Shown here one piece after another: positions 35,584 through 43,842 of a stretch of DNA of 64,000 nucleotides. A program made the position numbers and the translations under genes. The DNA is from JAOZTV01 sp965371805 (GTDB lineage: Bacteria > Acidobacteriota > Aminicenantia > UBA2199). Every line of letters starts with the position of its first letter. The stretch's first letter is position 1. The notes under the pieces were generated by a model. That model worked only from the letters and a program-made list of their open reading frames with translations, did not search any database and had not been told where the DNA came from. The stretch is from NCBI GenBank assembly GCA_965371805.1, contig CBDUZW010000016.1, positions 1 through 64,000 on the forward strand. The letters run 5' to 3'.

Positions 35584-37894
35584 TTCTGAAACTTTTAGAA
35601 TTAGTGCTACTTTAAAAGATCTTATTGGCAAAGAATTGATAACTGATGAGTTTGTTGCTGTATTTGAATTAGTAAAAAATTCCTTTGATGCAAATGCGTC
35701 AAAAGTTGATTTAATATTTGAGAATAATCATAATTCTAAAAAATCAAAAATTATTATTATTGACAACGGAAAGGGAATGAATTATACCGATTTAAAGAAG
35801 AAATGGCTTTTTGTTGCTTATTCTGCTAAAAAGTTAGGAAAAGAAAATAATAATTATAGAGATAAAATTAAGGTTAAAAGAATCTTTGCTGGAGCAAAAG
35901 GTATAGGGAGATTTTCATGTGATCGCTTAGGGGGTTTTTTAAAGCTCATTTCTATTAAAGATGAATATAATCCGAAAATTGAAAATTTAATTGTCAATTG
36001 GGAGGATTTTGAAAACATTGATGATAAAGAGTTTATTAATATAAAGGTTTCTCATAAAGAGTTGAAAGAAATTAATTATAGTATTAAACATGGAACCATT
36101 CTTGAGATTACGGAATTAAGGGATGAATGGAGTAGAAAAAAAATTTTAGATCTAAAAAGGTCTCTTGTAAAATTGATTAATCCCAATCAAGAAAATGATA
36201 GTAGTAATTTTTCTATAAATATTATTGCAAAAGATGAATTGCGTGAAGATCAACTACCAAACAAAAAAGGTAATAAACGTAATAATTGGGAAATTGTGAA
36301 TGGAGCTGTAGAAAACACAATTTTTGAAACTTTGGAAATAAAAACATCAAATATTTTAGTTGAGATTACTTCAGATGGTGATTTTATTGAAACTACACTT
36401 CAAGATAGAGGAGATTCTATCTATTATTTAAAAGAGCAAAATCCTTATCCTAATTTACATAATATAAAAGTATATTTGTTTCAATTAAACAGGAGTGCAA
36501 AGACCAATTTTACTAGAATCATGGGAATGGAGCCTGTAAAATATGGGTCTATTTTTATATATAAAAATGGTTTTAGGATTTACCCATATGGAGAGGAAGG
36601 AGATGACTCTTTACATTTGGATAGAAGAAAACAGCAAGGATATAATAGATTTTTAGGAACAAGAGACGTAATAGGAAGAATTGAAATTAGTAATGATCAA
36701 CCTGAACTTAGAGAGACAACAAGCAGAGACGGGGGATTAAGAAAAACTGATACATATAAAGATTTGATTAAATTTTTTGAAAATCATGTTCTAAAAAAAC
36801 TGGAAAACTATGTAGTTAACATTATTAAGTGGGGTGATCCAAAGTTTGATAAAGAAACAGGTGATCTCATATATCCAGAATTATGGGCAAAGGATGTTAA
36901 AATCAAGATATTGGAATTAATATCTGGGTATATAAATTCCAAAAATATAATTGATATTCAATATGATGACAATTTTCTCGATATAATTAAAGGTAAACAG
37001 GATAAAAGTGTTGAGAAAATCATTAAAAATATTTCTAGAACTTCTGAGAAATCTGGTAATCTTGAATTAATTAGGGAAGCAAAAAAAATAGAGAAAGCTA
37101 TACAAGAAACTAGAATCGACTCAGAGAGAGCATGGGCAAAGGCAAATAAAGAAGAAGAACAAAGAAAGGAAACACAGCAAAAACTTGAATATATAATAGG
37201 GCAAAATAGTTTTTTAAAAAATGACATAAGCGATGATACTAAAAATTTAGAGAGTATTCTGCATCATATTGGACTAAGAACAAACTTTATTAGGATGGAT
37301 ATAGATAGTTTGGTTAAATCTATAAATAAAAATGCTAGCAAAGAAGAATTAATAAAAATTGCCAAAAGAATAAGTGCTGAAAACCAAAAAATTAACTCTT
37401 TTGCAAAATATTTTAAAAAAGTCAATTTTAACATTCATTCAAATCGAATAGAAAAAGATATTGTGTCTTTTGTAAATGAGTATATTGAAAATGTTTATAA
37501 ACTTCGAGATGATTTGAAGAATAATAGAGAGCTTTTAGATGTGTCATTTAATACACCCAAAAATGCTAAATTTATACTGAAATTTAATCCAATAGACATA
37601 ATTATTGTGATTGACAACTTAACGAATAATTCTTTTAAAAATAAAGCAAAAAAATTATTTATTAAATGGGTTGATTTGACAAATAATTCGATTACGTTAT
37701 CATTTTCTGATAACGGTGATGGTATTAAAGATAATATTATTAATAATGTTTTTGACTTTGGTTTTTCAACAACGAAAGGATTAGGGCTTGGATTATTTCA
37801 TATTAAAGAAATTGTTGAAAAAATGAATGGATCAATTAAAATAAATAATAATATAAACAATGGGGTTGAGTTTTTAATGACATTCAGGAGATAG
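35576..37894 (+). CDS. Double-GHKL ATPase / histidine kinase of defence-like cassette
   Basis: A 772-residue cytosolic protein without membrane segments. The N-terminal half is an Hsp90/MORC/MutL-like GHKL ATPase: ELVKNSFDANA (N-box, about residues 28-38), IIDNGKGMNYTDL (about 61-73) and AGAKGIGRFSCDRLG (about 103-117). A coiled-coil stretch (about 500-555) leads to SILHHIGLRTNFIRMDID with His563/His564, which resembles a DHp phosphoacceptor helix. The C-terminal 150 residues are a second GHKL domain of histidine-kinase type with NLTNNSF, SDNGDGI, FDFGFSTTKG and GLGLGLFHIKEIV. It overlaps the methyltransferase gene by 8 bases and precedes a receiver gene by 2. It probably senses a DNA-related or phage-related signal and phosphorylates the next protein; this is inference. 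Confidence 0.85.
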   Translation: MANSETFRISATLKDLIGKELITDEFVAVFELVKNSFDANASKVDLIFENNHNSKKSKIIIIDNGKGMNYTDLKKKWLFVAYSAKKLGKENNNYRDKIKVKRIFAGAKGIGRFSCDRLGGFLKLISIKDEYNPKIENLIVNWEDFENIDDKEFINIKVSHKELKEINYSIKHGTILEITELRDEWSRKKILDLKRSLVKLINPNQENDSSNFSINIIAKDELREDQLPNKKGNKRNNWEIVNGAVENTIFETLEIKTSNILVEITSDGDFIETTLQDRGDSIYYLKEQNPYPNLHNIKVYLFQLNRSAKTNFTRIMGMEPVKYGSIFIYKNGFRIYPYGEEGDDSLHLDRRKQQGYNRFLGTRDVIGRIEISNDQPELRETTSRDGGLRKTDTYKDLIKFFENHVLKKLENYVVNIIKWGDPKFDKETGDLIYPELWAKDVKIKILELISGYINSKNIIDIQYDDNFLDIIKGKQDKSVEKIIKNISRTSEKSGNLELIREAKKIEKAIQETRIDSERAWAKANKEEEQRKETQQKLEYIIGQNSFLKNDISDDTKNLESILHHIGLRTNFIRMDIDSLVKSINKNASKEELIKIAKRISAENQKINSFAKYFKKVNFNIHSNRIEKDIVSFVNEYIENVYKLRDDLKNNRELLDVSFNTPKNAKFILKFNPIDIIIVIDNLTNNSFKNKAKKLFIKWVDLTNNSITLSFSDNGDGIKDNIINNVFDFGFSTTKGLGLGLFHIKEIVEKMNGSIKINNNINNGVEFLMTFRR

Positions 37895-37896
37895 TA

Positions 37897-38829
37897 ATGC
37901 ACTTAGATTACAATATATTGTGGATTGATAATGATATACAGGAATATATCGATAGAGATCAGATTAAAGATTTGAAGGAATTCTTGCTTGAATTAGGATT
38001 TCAACCCAATATTATAACCTTATCAAATGAGATAAAATTAGATACTCATCTAGATCAAACTAAGTTTGATCTCATAATCTCTGATTATAACTTAGACGAC
38101 ACAACAGGAGATGTAATAATTGAAAGTATTCGTAAAAAAGAGATTCTTACTGAAATATTCTTCTATTCTGCTAATACAGATTTTAAAAGTATTACAGAAG
38201 TAATAGATAGATTAAAGTTTGTTGACAGAATTTCTTTTAAATATGGTAGAGATAATTTGATGGATCGCATAAAAAGTTTAATTAAATTGACTTTAGATAA
38301 ACTCCTTGAATTAAATTCAACTAGAGGTCTAATTACTGCTGCAGCTAGTGAGTTAGATGTTGCAATTGAAGAGCTAACTATGCACTTAATTTATAAAAAA
38401 TTGAAAAAAAGTAAAAAGGATCTAGATGGGATAATAGATTTTTATATTTCTGATTTTTTAGAAAAAAGTCCTGAAACATTTAAAGAAAAACATATTGAAA
38501 TAGGTTTTGAAAATATCTTTAACTCAATTGAGGCAAATAGGAAATGGAGTATTTTTAGAGTTCTATTAAAAGAATACAAAAAAAAAGATTCAAATGAAAA
38601 AATTATTGATTTTCTTAAGGACAATAAATCATATTTTACACAAGTGATAGATATAAGAAATAAATTTGCACATGCTAAAGCCGTAAAAATAGATGGGGAA
38701 ATAGTATTAAAAGGACAGTTTGGTAAAAAAGACTTTAAATTCGATAGTGAGTCATGTATCGATATTCGTAAAAATTTAATTAAACATAATAATAATTTTA
38801 ACATGCTTACTAAATACTTCGGAATATAA
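37897..38829 (+). CDS. Receiver domain fused to HEPN-like domain
   Basis: 310 residues. Residues 1-130 are a response-regulator receiver: acidic pair in ILWIDND, phosphoacceptor Asp63 in LIISDYNLDD, Ser/Thr in FFYSANT and Lys in RISFKYGR. There is no DNA-binding output domain. The C-terminal half is all-helical and has R254-N-K-F-A-H259, the R-x4-H signature of HEPN ribonucleases, inside QVIDIRNKFAHAKA. I infer that phosphorylation by the upstream kinase controls a HEPN effector. The ATG is 6 bases after AGGAG and 2 bases after the kinase stop. Alternative: a non-catalytic HEPN fold mediating dimerisation. Confidence 0.8.
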   Translation: MHLDYNILWIDNDIQEYIDRDQIKDLKEFLLELGFQPNIITLSNEIKLDTHLDQTKFDLIISDYNLDDTTGDVIIESIRKKEILTEIFFYSANTDFKSITEVIDRLKFVDRISFKYGRDNLMDRIKSLIKLTLDKLLELNSTRGLITAAASELDVAIEELTMHLIYKKLKKSKKDLDGIIDFYISDFLEKSPETFKEKHIEIGFENIFNSIEANRKWSIFRVLLKEYKKKDSNEKIIDFLKDNKSYFTQVIDIRNKFAHAKAVKIDGEIVLKGQFGKKDFKFDSESCIDIRKNLIKHNNNFNMLTKYFGI

Positions 38830-39097
38830 AAAAGTAAGTTTATATCAAAGTTTTATATTTGTACATCTCTCCTTTAATTCCTCTTTTTTTTATTAAAATA
38901 TGTTTTAATGTTATTTACATAATGGCATAATACTTTAAAAGATAAAAAAAGTGAGGAAGTAAAAAATATTAATTAATTTTAATGGTTCTAAAAGTAAGTT
39001 AGTGAACTATATTAGTTTTTATATGTTTTTATGGTAATAAATTTAATTAGTGTTTGTATGAGGCGGTTGTACAGAATAAATAAAGGGGTTATGAATT
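38830..39097. other. AT-rich gap with short direct repeat
   Basis: A 268-base gap without a gene. The string AAAAGTAAGTTA/T recurs near 38830 and 38990. The last bases carry AAAGGGG, the ribosome site of the following gene. Confidence 0.35.
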
Positions 39098-39760
39098 ATG
39101 GGCAAAATTTATTCAAAAAGTGAAGTTATTGATTTTGTTTGGCAGTATTCAAGATATTATGGAAATTTGTTAGCTTATTGTGAGCAAATTGTTGAAACTG
39201 ATAATGGGCATGCATCTCTAATATATATCTTTAATTTATTAGAGAACATATTTAAAGCTAACCTAAATGATTATAATTCTAATTTTCAGACAATTATAAA
39301 AAAAACAAAAAATAAAAATTTTATTAACGAAACTGAATATAAATTTTTAGATAATAAAATGATTGGAATAAGAAGAATAAGAAATCTTTTAGCACACGCT
39401 AATTTGGCAAAATTTAATATTGTTTTTTTGGATGATAATAAAAATCTATTATTTCCTCTAACGGAAAATGAAACATGTCAAAAGTTATACAGTCTCTTTT
39501 CAGATGTTTTGTACAATCTTATACTTAAGGTTATTTGTCCAAATTTTATTATTCCAATTAATATTGATTTAACAGAAAAAATAAATAATATTAATTATCA
39601 AATAAAAGAAATAAGTGCAGAAGAAATTCTAATCGATAAAGGCGTAAACTTTAATAATATTCTTGACTGGAACAAAATTTCTGAATCTGATAGATATAGA
39701 CTTGCTGAAAACATGCAAAATGTTAAAGTTTTGGCTGAAATACTTAAACAATTAAAATGA
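39098..39760 (+). CDS. HEPN-like protein
   Basis: A 220-residue, strongly helical protein of unknown function. It contains R95-N-L-L-A-H100 within MIGIRRIRNLLAHANLA, the same R-N-x-x-A-H pattern seen in the receiver-HEPN protein encoded just upstream. A clear AAAGGGG ribosome site precedes the ATG. A 268-base gap separates it from the upstream cassette, so it probably has its own promoter. It could be a second effector, a regulator that dimerises with the HEPN domain upstream, or an unrelated toxin. Codon use is very AT-rich, like the rest of the island. Confidence 0.6.
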   Translation: MGKIYSKSEVIDFVWQYSRYYGNLLAYCEQIVETDNGHASLIYIFNLLENIFKANLNDYNSNFQTIIKKTKNKNFINETEYKFLDNKMIGIRRIRNLLAHANLAKFNIVFLDDNKNLLFPLTENETCQKLYSLFSDVLYNLILKVICPNFIIPINIDLTEKINNINYQIKEISAEEILIDKGVNFNNILDWNKISESDRYRLAENMQNVKVLAEILKQLK

Positions 39761-40047
39761 CAGCAAGTCTATATAAAGAATAATTATCCTTGGAGTTTTA
39801 TTTTGAAGGAAGACTTTCATACCAGATAAGTTTTATAGCCGTTCCAAAATTTTCATTCAATAAGCTAAAATCGGATTCATTCCGTAATTCGAGGGGAAAA
39901 TTTTGGTGCCAGTCCACAAAGTTTTTCACAAAGCTTTTTTTGTTTTTCTTCAGTTCTGTCTGCTTAAGAATCTAAATTAGTTTTTTTAGTCTTTATTGTG
40001 ATGGATAATGGGGGAGATTGGCTTTCAATTAATGTTGAATTTGTTTT
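39761..40047. other. Noncoding gap with 11-bp inverted repeat
   Basis: The gap holds CCAAAATTTTC at 39844-39854 and its perfect inverse GAAAATTTTGG at 39896-39906, 41 bases apart. An open frame of about 60 codons (39790-39975) has no recognisable features and is probably not a gene. The structure may be a terminator-like or element-border feature. Confidence 0.4.
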
Positions 40048-41208
40048 TTAATAATTGTTATTTAAGAATTCTGATACAAAATCTTCTTTTTGGAGTGTAT
40101 CTATTACGCCTCGTAATAAGTAACTATTTTTAAATTGGATTGTGTAAATTCTACCTCCTTCTTTAATTGGAAAAACAATGTTTTTGTTTCTCAATTCTGT
40201 CATTGCACGAGATTTTTGTTTTGAAGTTGTTAGTCCAAAAATAGATAATTCCTCTGATTTTATAGACAAATCTTCTTTACTTATTAAGTGTTTTAAAATT
40301 TTATACTCTCTTTGAGTTATATTCTCTCTATCTAGAGCAAAAGTGATTGCCGGTAATAGGATTTTTTCCTTAACATATTTTATGTCTAATAGGCTGTCTA
40401 TTTTTTCTATTTCATTCTTAAGCCCTGTTAGAAAATATTCAGTCCACAATAATATGTCTTTATCTTTTAGGGAATCAGCAATAGAAAGCATATCGTAGTA
40501 TTTATTCCTGTCAGCATAAAAAACTGAGGAAGGATTTATAATTCTTCCTTTTTTTACTTGGAAGCCAAGTTTAATTAGTAGTGCATAGTTTAATAGTCTG
40601 CCAATTCTTCCATTACCATTATCAAAAGGATGTATATACGCAAAACGGTGATGTGCAATTGTAACCATTAATAGTTGATTTTGTTCTTTATGTTCTTTAT
40701 TAATAAATTTAATAAATTCATCAAAATACTCTTGTAAAATAATGGGTTCTGGAGGTATATGATTTGATTTATTGATAGAGACGTTGTCCCTTCTTAAAAT
40801 TCCAGGATAAGAAGAACCCTCTCCATTAGGAGGTGGTGTGAGATCTTTAGTAATGATTTTATGAATTTCAGATAAATATGCTCGGTCAAATTTTGTTAAC
40901 TCATTGGTGTTGGCTTCTATAAATTGTATTGCATTTTCGATATTTTCAATTTCATTTTGTTTCTCGTTTTTATTTGGGTTTTTTACAATTATTTTTTCAA
41001 TATATTCAGAAAGTGTAGTGTTATTACCTTCAATTCTTGCAGAACCCAGTGTCTCTAAAATTTGAAATATTTCTTTAAGTTGGAAAAAAATATAAGAAGG
41101 AACTTTACTATAAAGCTTTTTGCTTCTCAGTTTTTCCAAATCTAAAATAATACTGGTTAGATTGCTACCCCAGGTTGGCTCAGGAATTGTTATATTAAAG
41201 TTTTTCAT
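40048..41208 (-). CDS. Class II Fic protein (predicted AMPylase) with C-terminal winged helix
   Basis: A 386-residue Fic-domain protein. The active-site loop HPFDNGNGRIGR (His193-Arg204) is a full consensus, so adenylyl or similar nucleotidyl transfer to proteins is likely. An N-terminal inhibitory-helix motif, S56-x3-E60-G61 in SARIEGNNTTLSE, marks it as class II, self-inhibited by this helix. The N-terminal region matches the Fic_N extension, and the last 90 residues (REYKILKHL...SKQKSRAMTELRNKNIV) look like a winged helix. Start supported by AAAGGAAG upstream. The gene is preceded by repeated sequence elements and stands alone on its strand beside the HEPN cassette. Confidence 0.88.
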   Translation of the reverse strand: MKNFNITIPEPTWGSNLTSIILDLEKLRSKKLYSKVPSYIFFQLKEIFQILETLGSARIEGNNTTLSEYIEKIIVKNPNKNEKQNEIENIENAIQFIEANTNELTKFDRAYLSEIHKIITKDLTPPPNGEGSSYPGILRRDNVSINKSNHIPPEPIILQEYFDEFIKFINKEHKEQNQLLMVTIAHHRFAYIHPFDNGNGRIGRLLNYALLIKLGFQVKKGRIINPSSVFYADRNKYYDMLSIADSLKDKDILLWTEYFLTGLKNEIEKIDSLLDIKYVKEKILLPAITFALDRENITQREYKILKHLISKEDLSIKSEELSIFGLTTSKQKSRAMTELRNKNIVFPIKEGGRIYTIQFKNSYLLRGVIDTLQKEDFVSEFLNNNY

Positions 41209-41212
41209 TACA

Positions 41213-41313
41213 TTACTTCCTTTTACATAAATTGTTACTTCCCTTTTATTATATCAAAAGTAGTGTATTTATCAAGTTTTTAATGTTTTTTTATTTTTTG
41301 TTACTTCCCTTTT
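41213..41313 (-). promoter_or_regulatory. Three direct repeats bracketing the fic promoter (putative operator)
   Basis: Forward-strand copies: TTACTTCCTTTT at 41213-41224 (this includes the ribosome site), GTTACTTCCCTTTT at 41234-41247 and an identical GTTACTTCCCTTTT at 41300-41313. A partial TTACTTC occurs at 41323-41329. The promoter lies between copies two and three. This layout suggests a repressor binding site, perhaps for the Fic protein's own winged helix. Confidence 0.6.
41248..41275 (-). promoter_or_regulatory. Promoter of the fic gene
   Basis: On the minus strand TTGATA (41270-41275), a 16-base spacer and TATAAT (41248-41253). The start of transcription would fall inside the repeat at 41234-41247. 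Confidence 0.6.
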
Positions 41314-41443
41314 TTAAAATATTTACTTCACATCCTTTTTTTTATGTCAATTATTGAATAGAATGAAATAAAGAGCGTAAGTGTTTAATATTGACATATA
41401 TATGATGCTGTGTTAATTTTTACTTTTCTTAGGAGTTTAGTAA

Positions 41444-42052
41444 ATGGATAATAAATCAGTAGAGAATAATTTTCTGGATACATCCGACAATATCGATGTT
41501 GAAGAAATAATGGATAAAATAAAGACAAAGATCCGTGAGAAAATGGATTCAGGTGTTTTAAAACAGAGAGAGATTGATGAAATGGAAGAGATGGAGTTAT
41601 TACCACTTCCTGATTTCCTGGATATCCCCAATGTATACCAACCACATCTTTATCCGAATGAACCTGAGTTAGAGGAGTTCTCACCTGTTCACTTTACTGC
41701 TGAGAATGAACAAGGTTTTGTTAAAAAAATTATGGGTAAAACCAGGAAAGTTATCTTCCCTTTAATCCGGTTTATGACCAGACCAATATATAATGAATTA
41801 AGAAATTTAATAAGTGAACTCCACAATAAAAATAAAGAAGATATTCATCCTCTCAAACGGGATTTTCCACTAATTTTAAAAAGTAAGGAGTATATAAAAC
41901 TATTACATAATACAATTAATAATATGATAGTAGAGAGCACAAAGATGAGAATTGAAGATGAACTCCTTAAAACCAAGGTTAAGGTATTGGAAGATAAATT
42001 AGAGTTTCTTGAGAACAGGGAAAGAGCTTTGGAGAAAAAGGTATATAAGTAA
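41444..42052 (+). CDS. Coiled-coil protein upstream of a glycosyltransferase
   Basis: A 202-residue protein I do not recognise. It has an acidic, probably disordered N terminus (residues 1-75), a middle segment FPLIRFMTRPIYNELRNLISEL and a C-terminal coiled coil (about 145-200). The ATG follows TTAGGAG by 9 bases. Its last base is shared with the start of the next glycosyltransferase gene (TAATG), so the products are coupled. Similar small coiled-coil proteins accompany glycosyltransferases in polysaccharide clusters, which suggests a scaffold or chain-length role; that is inference. Confidence 0.55.
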   Translation: MDNKSVENNFLDTSDNIDVEEIMDKIKTKIREKMDSGVLKQREIDEMEEMELLPLPDFLDIPNVYQPHLYPNEPELEEFSPVHFTAENEQGFVKKIMGKTRKVIFPLIRFMTRPIYNELRNLISELHNKNKEDIHPLKRDFPLILKSKEYIKLLHNTINNMIVESTKMRIEDELLKTKVKVLEDKLEFLENRERALEKKVYK

Positions 42053-43113
42053 TGGAAATCCATCAGTTCCTAACATCTTATTCTTATGGAGATGCTATAG
42101 GAAATGAGGCCCTGGAGATAAGAAATTATCTTAGGGGAAAAGGGTATAAATCAGAGATTTTTGCACTTTTTTATCATCCGAAATATTCTGACCAAATTAT
42201 TAATTATCTGGAATATGAAAAATATTCAAATGAAGATAATGTTATAATTTTTCATTTTTCGATAGGATCACCTGTATCAAAAAAATTTGTACGTTTTAAA
42301 GATAAGAAAGCAATAATTTATCATAATATAACCCCATATGAATTTTTTCTTGATAGCCATAGAATACTTGCAAAAGACTGTTTTAAGGGCAGGATAGAAT
42401 TAAAGAATTTTGTTGATAAGGTAGATATTGCCCTTGGAGATTCAGAGTATAATACTCAGGAGTTGATCGAATTCGGATTTAAAAATACCGGAGTGGTTCC
42501 GCTTGTTATGAATTTTGAGAAATTTAATTCAGAAATATTACCTTCCTTTAGGAATATATTTAATGATTCAAAAACAAATGTTACTTATGTAGGGAGGATA
42601 ATTCCGAACAAGAAAGTAGAGGATGTAATTAAATCATTTCATTTTTATCAAAAATACTTTAATAAAAATTCAAGGCTTTTTATTGTTGGTGAATACAGAG
42701 GATTTGAAAGATATTTTTCTGCATTACAAAAACTTATTCTAAAACTTGGTGTAAAAGATGTCCATATTTCAGGGCATGTACCGGAAGATGAATTGATCTC
42801 CTATTTTAAACTTTCAGATGTTTATCTTCATATGAGTGAACATGAAGGTTTTTGTGCCCCCATTCCTGAGAGTTATTATCTTAAAATACCAGTAATTGCA
42901 TTTAATGCCGGTGCTGTAAAAGAGACAATGAATAAGGGAGGTCTGCTTGTAAATCATAAAGATCATCTAAAAATAGCAGCCTTAATTGATACTGTTGTTA
43001 ATGAAAAAGATTTTAGAGAAAAAGTTATCAAGTCTCAGAATACTGCATTAGATAAATACAAACAAAATAAAACAGGCAGTACCCTTCTAAAATATCTAGA
43101 AAAGTTGAATTAA
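42052..43113 (+). CDS. GT4-family glycosyltransferase
   Basis: A 353-residue retaining glycosyltransferase with two Rossmann-like halves. YSYGDAIGNEALEIRNYL (residues about 10-27) is the N-terminal donor/acceptor loop. VTYVGRIIPNKKVEDVIKSF (about 178-197) and HMSEHEGFCAPIPESYY (about 261-277, E-x7-E region) are GT1/GT4 motifs. It probably adds a sugar to a surface polysaccharide or LPS. It converges with the next minus-strand gene, with only one base between the stop codons. Confidence 0.82.
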   Translation: MEIHQFLTSYSYGDAIGNEALEIRNYLRGKGYKSEIFALFYHPKYSDQIINYLEYEKYSNEDNVIIFHFSIGSPVSKKFVRFKDKKAIIYHNITPYEFFLDSHRILAKDCFKGRIELKNFVDKVDIALGDSEYNTQELIEFGFKNTGVVPLVMNFEKFNSEILPSFRNIFNDSKTNVTYVGRIIPNKKVEDVIKSFHFYQKYFNKNSRLFIVGEYRGFERYFSALQKLILKLGVKDVHISGHVPEDELISYFKLSDVYLHMSEHEGFCAPIPESYYLKIPVIAFNAGAVKETMNKGGLLVNHKDHLKIAALIDTVVNEKDFREKVIKSQNTALDKYKQNKTGSTLLKYLEKLN

Positions 43114-43114
43114 G

Positions 43115-43804
43115 TTAAGGCTTTGACATTAATTTATAAGCAGAGTTTGTTTTTAATTGAGTGGATACTCCTTGTGATTTGTCCTCTATCCTTCTTTTTA
43201 TCTTTATATAATTCTCATTTATGGCTATAAATTTATTTTCAAATATAATTTTAGCGTATCCCTCGTGAGGATATACTCTAACCATTTCTGCGGATTCCAT
43301 AATAATGAATTTTCCTAAGTTCAAATATGATTTATTAGGTTCAAGAATATTATCACTGATTTGTCTTGATACTCCAGTAATTATTAAATAAGAATCTGAT
43401 CCGGCAGTAGATTTTATTTCCCATAAGAACGGTTTTCTTGATAATTGTTGTGTCTTTTCTTGTTCCCTAAGCTTGATATCACCTAAATTGTCTGCATCGA
43501 CATTATCTGTGATAAAAACAATTTCATTTACAGCAATGTTTATAAACCCCTTATAAACAGATGTAATATTTGGTTTTTCCAGTCCAGGACTTAAGCCGAT
43601 GCAGTCTTCAAGAATTAGTTTTCCCTCTAATGCTTTTTGACTATAAGACAAATTTGTGGCACCTAAAGCTTTTGAAGCATTATTTTTGAATTTTAATAAC
43701 CACTGCATACTAAATTGAGGATTATTCATGGCTTCACCAAGAACAACATAGTCTGTAAGCGGTGTGCTTATATAAATTTTCCTTTGCTTTAATTCTTTAA
43801 TCAT
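43115..43804 (-). CDS. Hypothetical protein
   Basis: A 229-residue protein without membrane segments or a signal peptide and with no motif I recognise. The sequence alternates short strands and turns, suggesting a mainly beta fold. The charged C terminus (about 190-229) looks flexible. It precedes the GT2 glycosyltransferase on the other side by 38 bases and lies on the same strand, downstream, so it may be the last gene of that operon. The stop codon is one base from that of the convergent GT4 gene. Confidence 0.5.
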   Translation of the reverse strand: MIKELKQRKIYISTPLTDYVVLGEAMNNPQFSMQWLLKFKNNASKALGATNLSYSQKALEGKLILEDCIGLSPGLEKPNITSVYKGFINIAVNEIVFITDNVDADNLGDIKLREQEKTQQLSRKPFLWEIKSTAGSDSYLIITGVSRQISDNILEPNKSYLNLGKFIIMESAEMVRVYPHEGYAKIIFENKFIAINENYIKIKRRIEDKSQGVSTQLKTNSAYKLMSKP

Positions 43805-43842
43805 ATTATTTGGTTTTCCTTTAAATTTTAATAACTATAACT

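Noticed and set aside
34348..38829. Assignment to BREX, DISARM, Detocs or a classical type II restriction-modification system
   Set aside because: No PglZ, BrxL, helicase, DrmA/B or restriction enzyme was found. Detocs kinases have TPR sensor parts and a separate buffer protein, which are absent here.
39790..39975. Possible 61-codon gene after the HEPN-like gene
   Set aside because: It has no ribosome site, no recognisable domain and no support from composition; it spans an inverted repeat.
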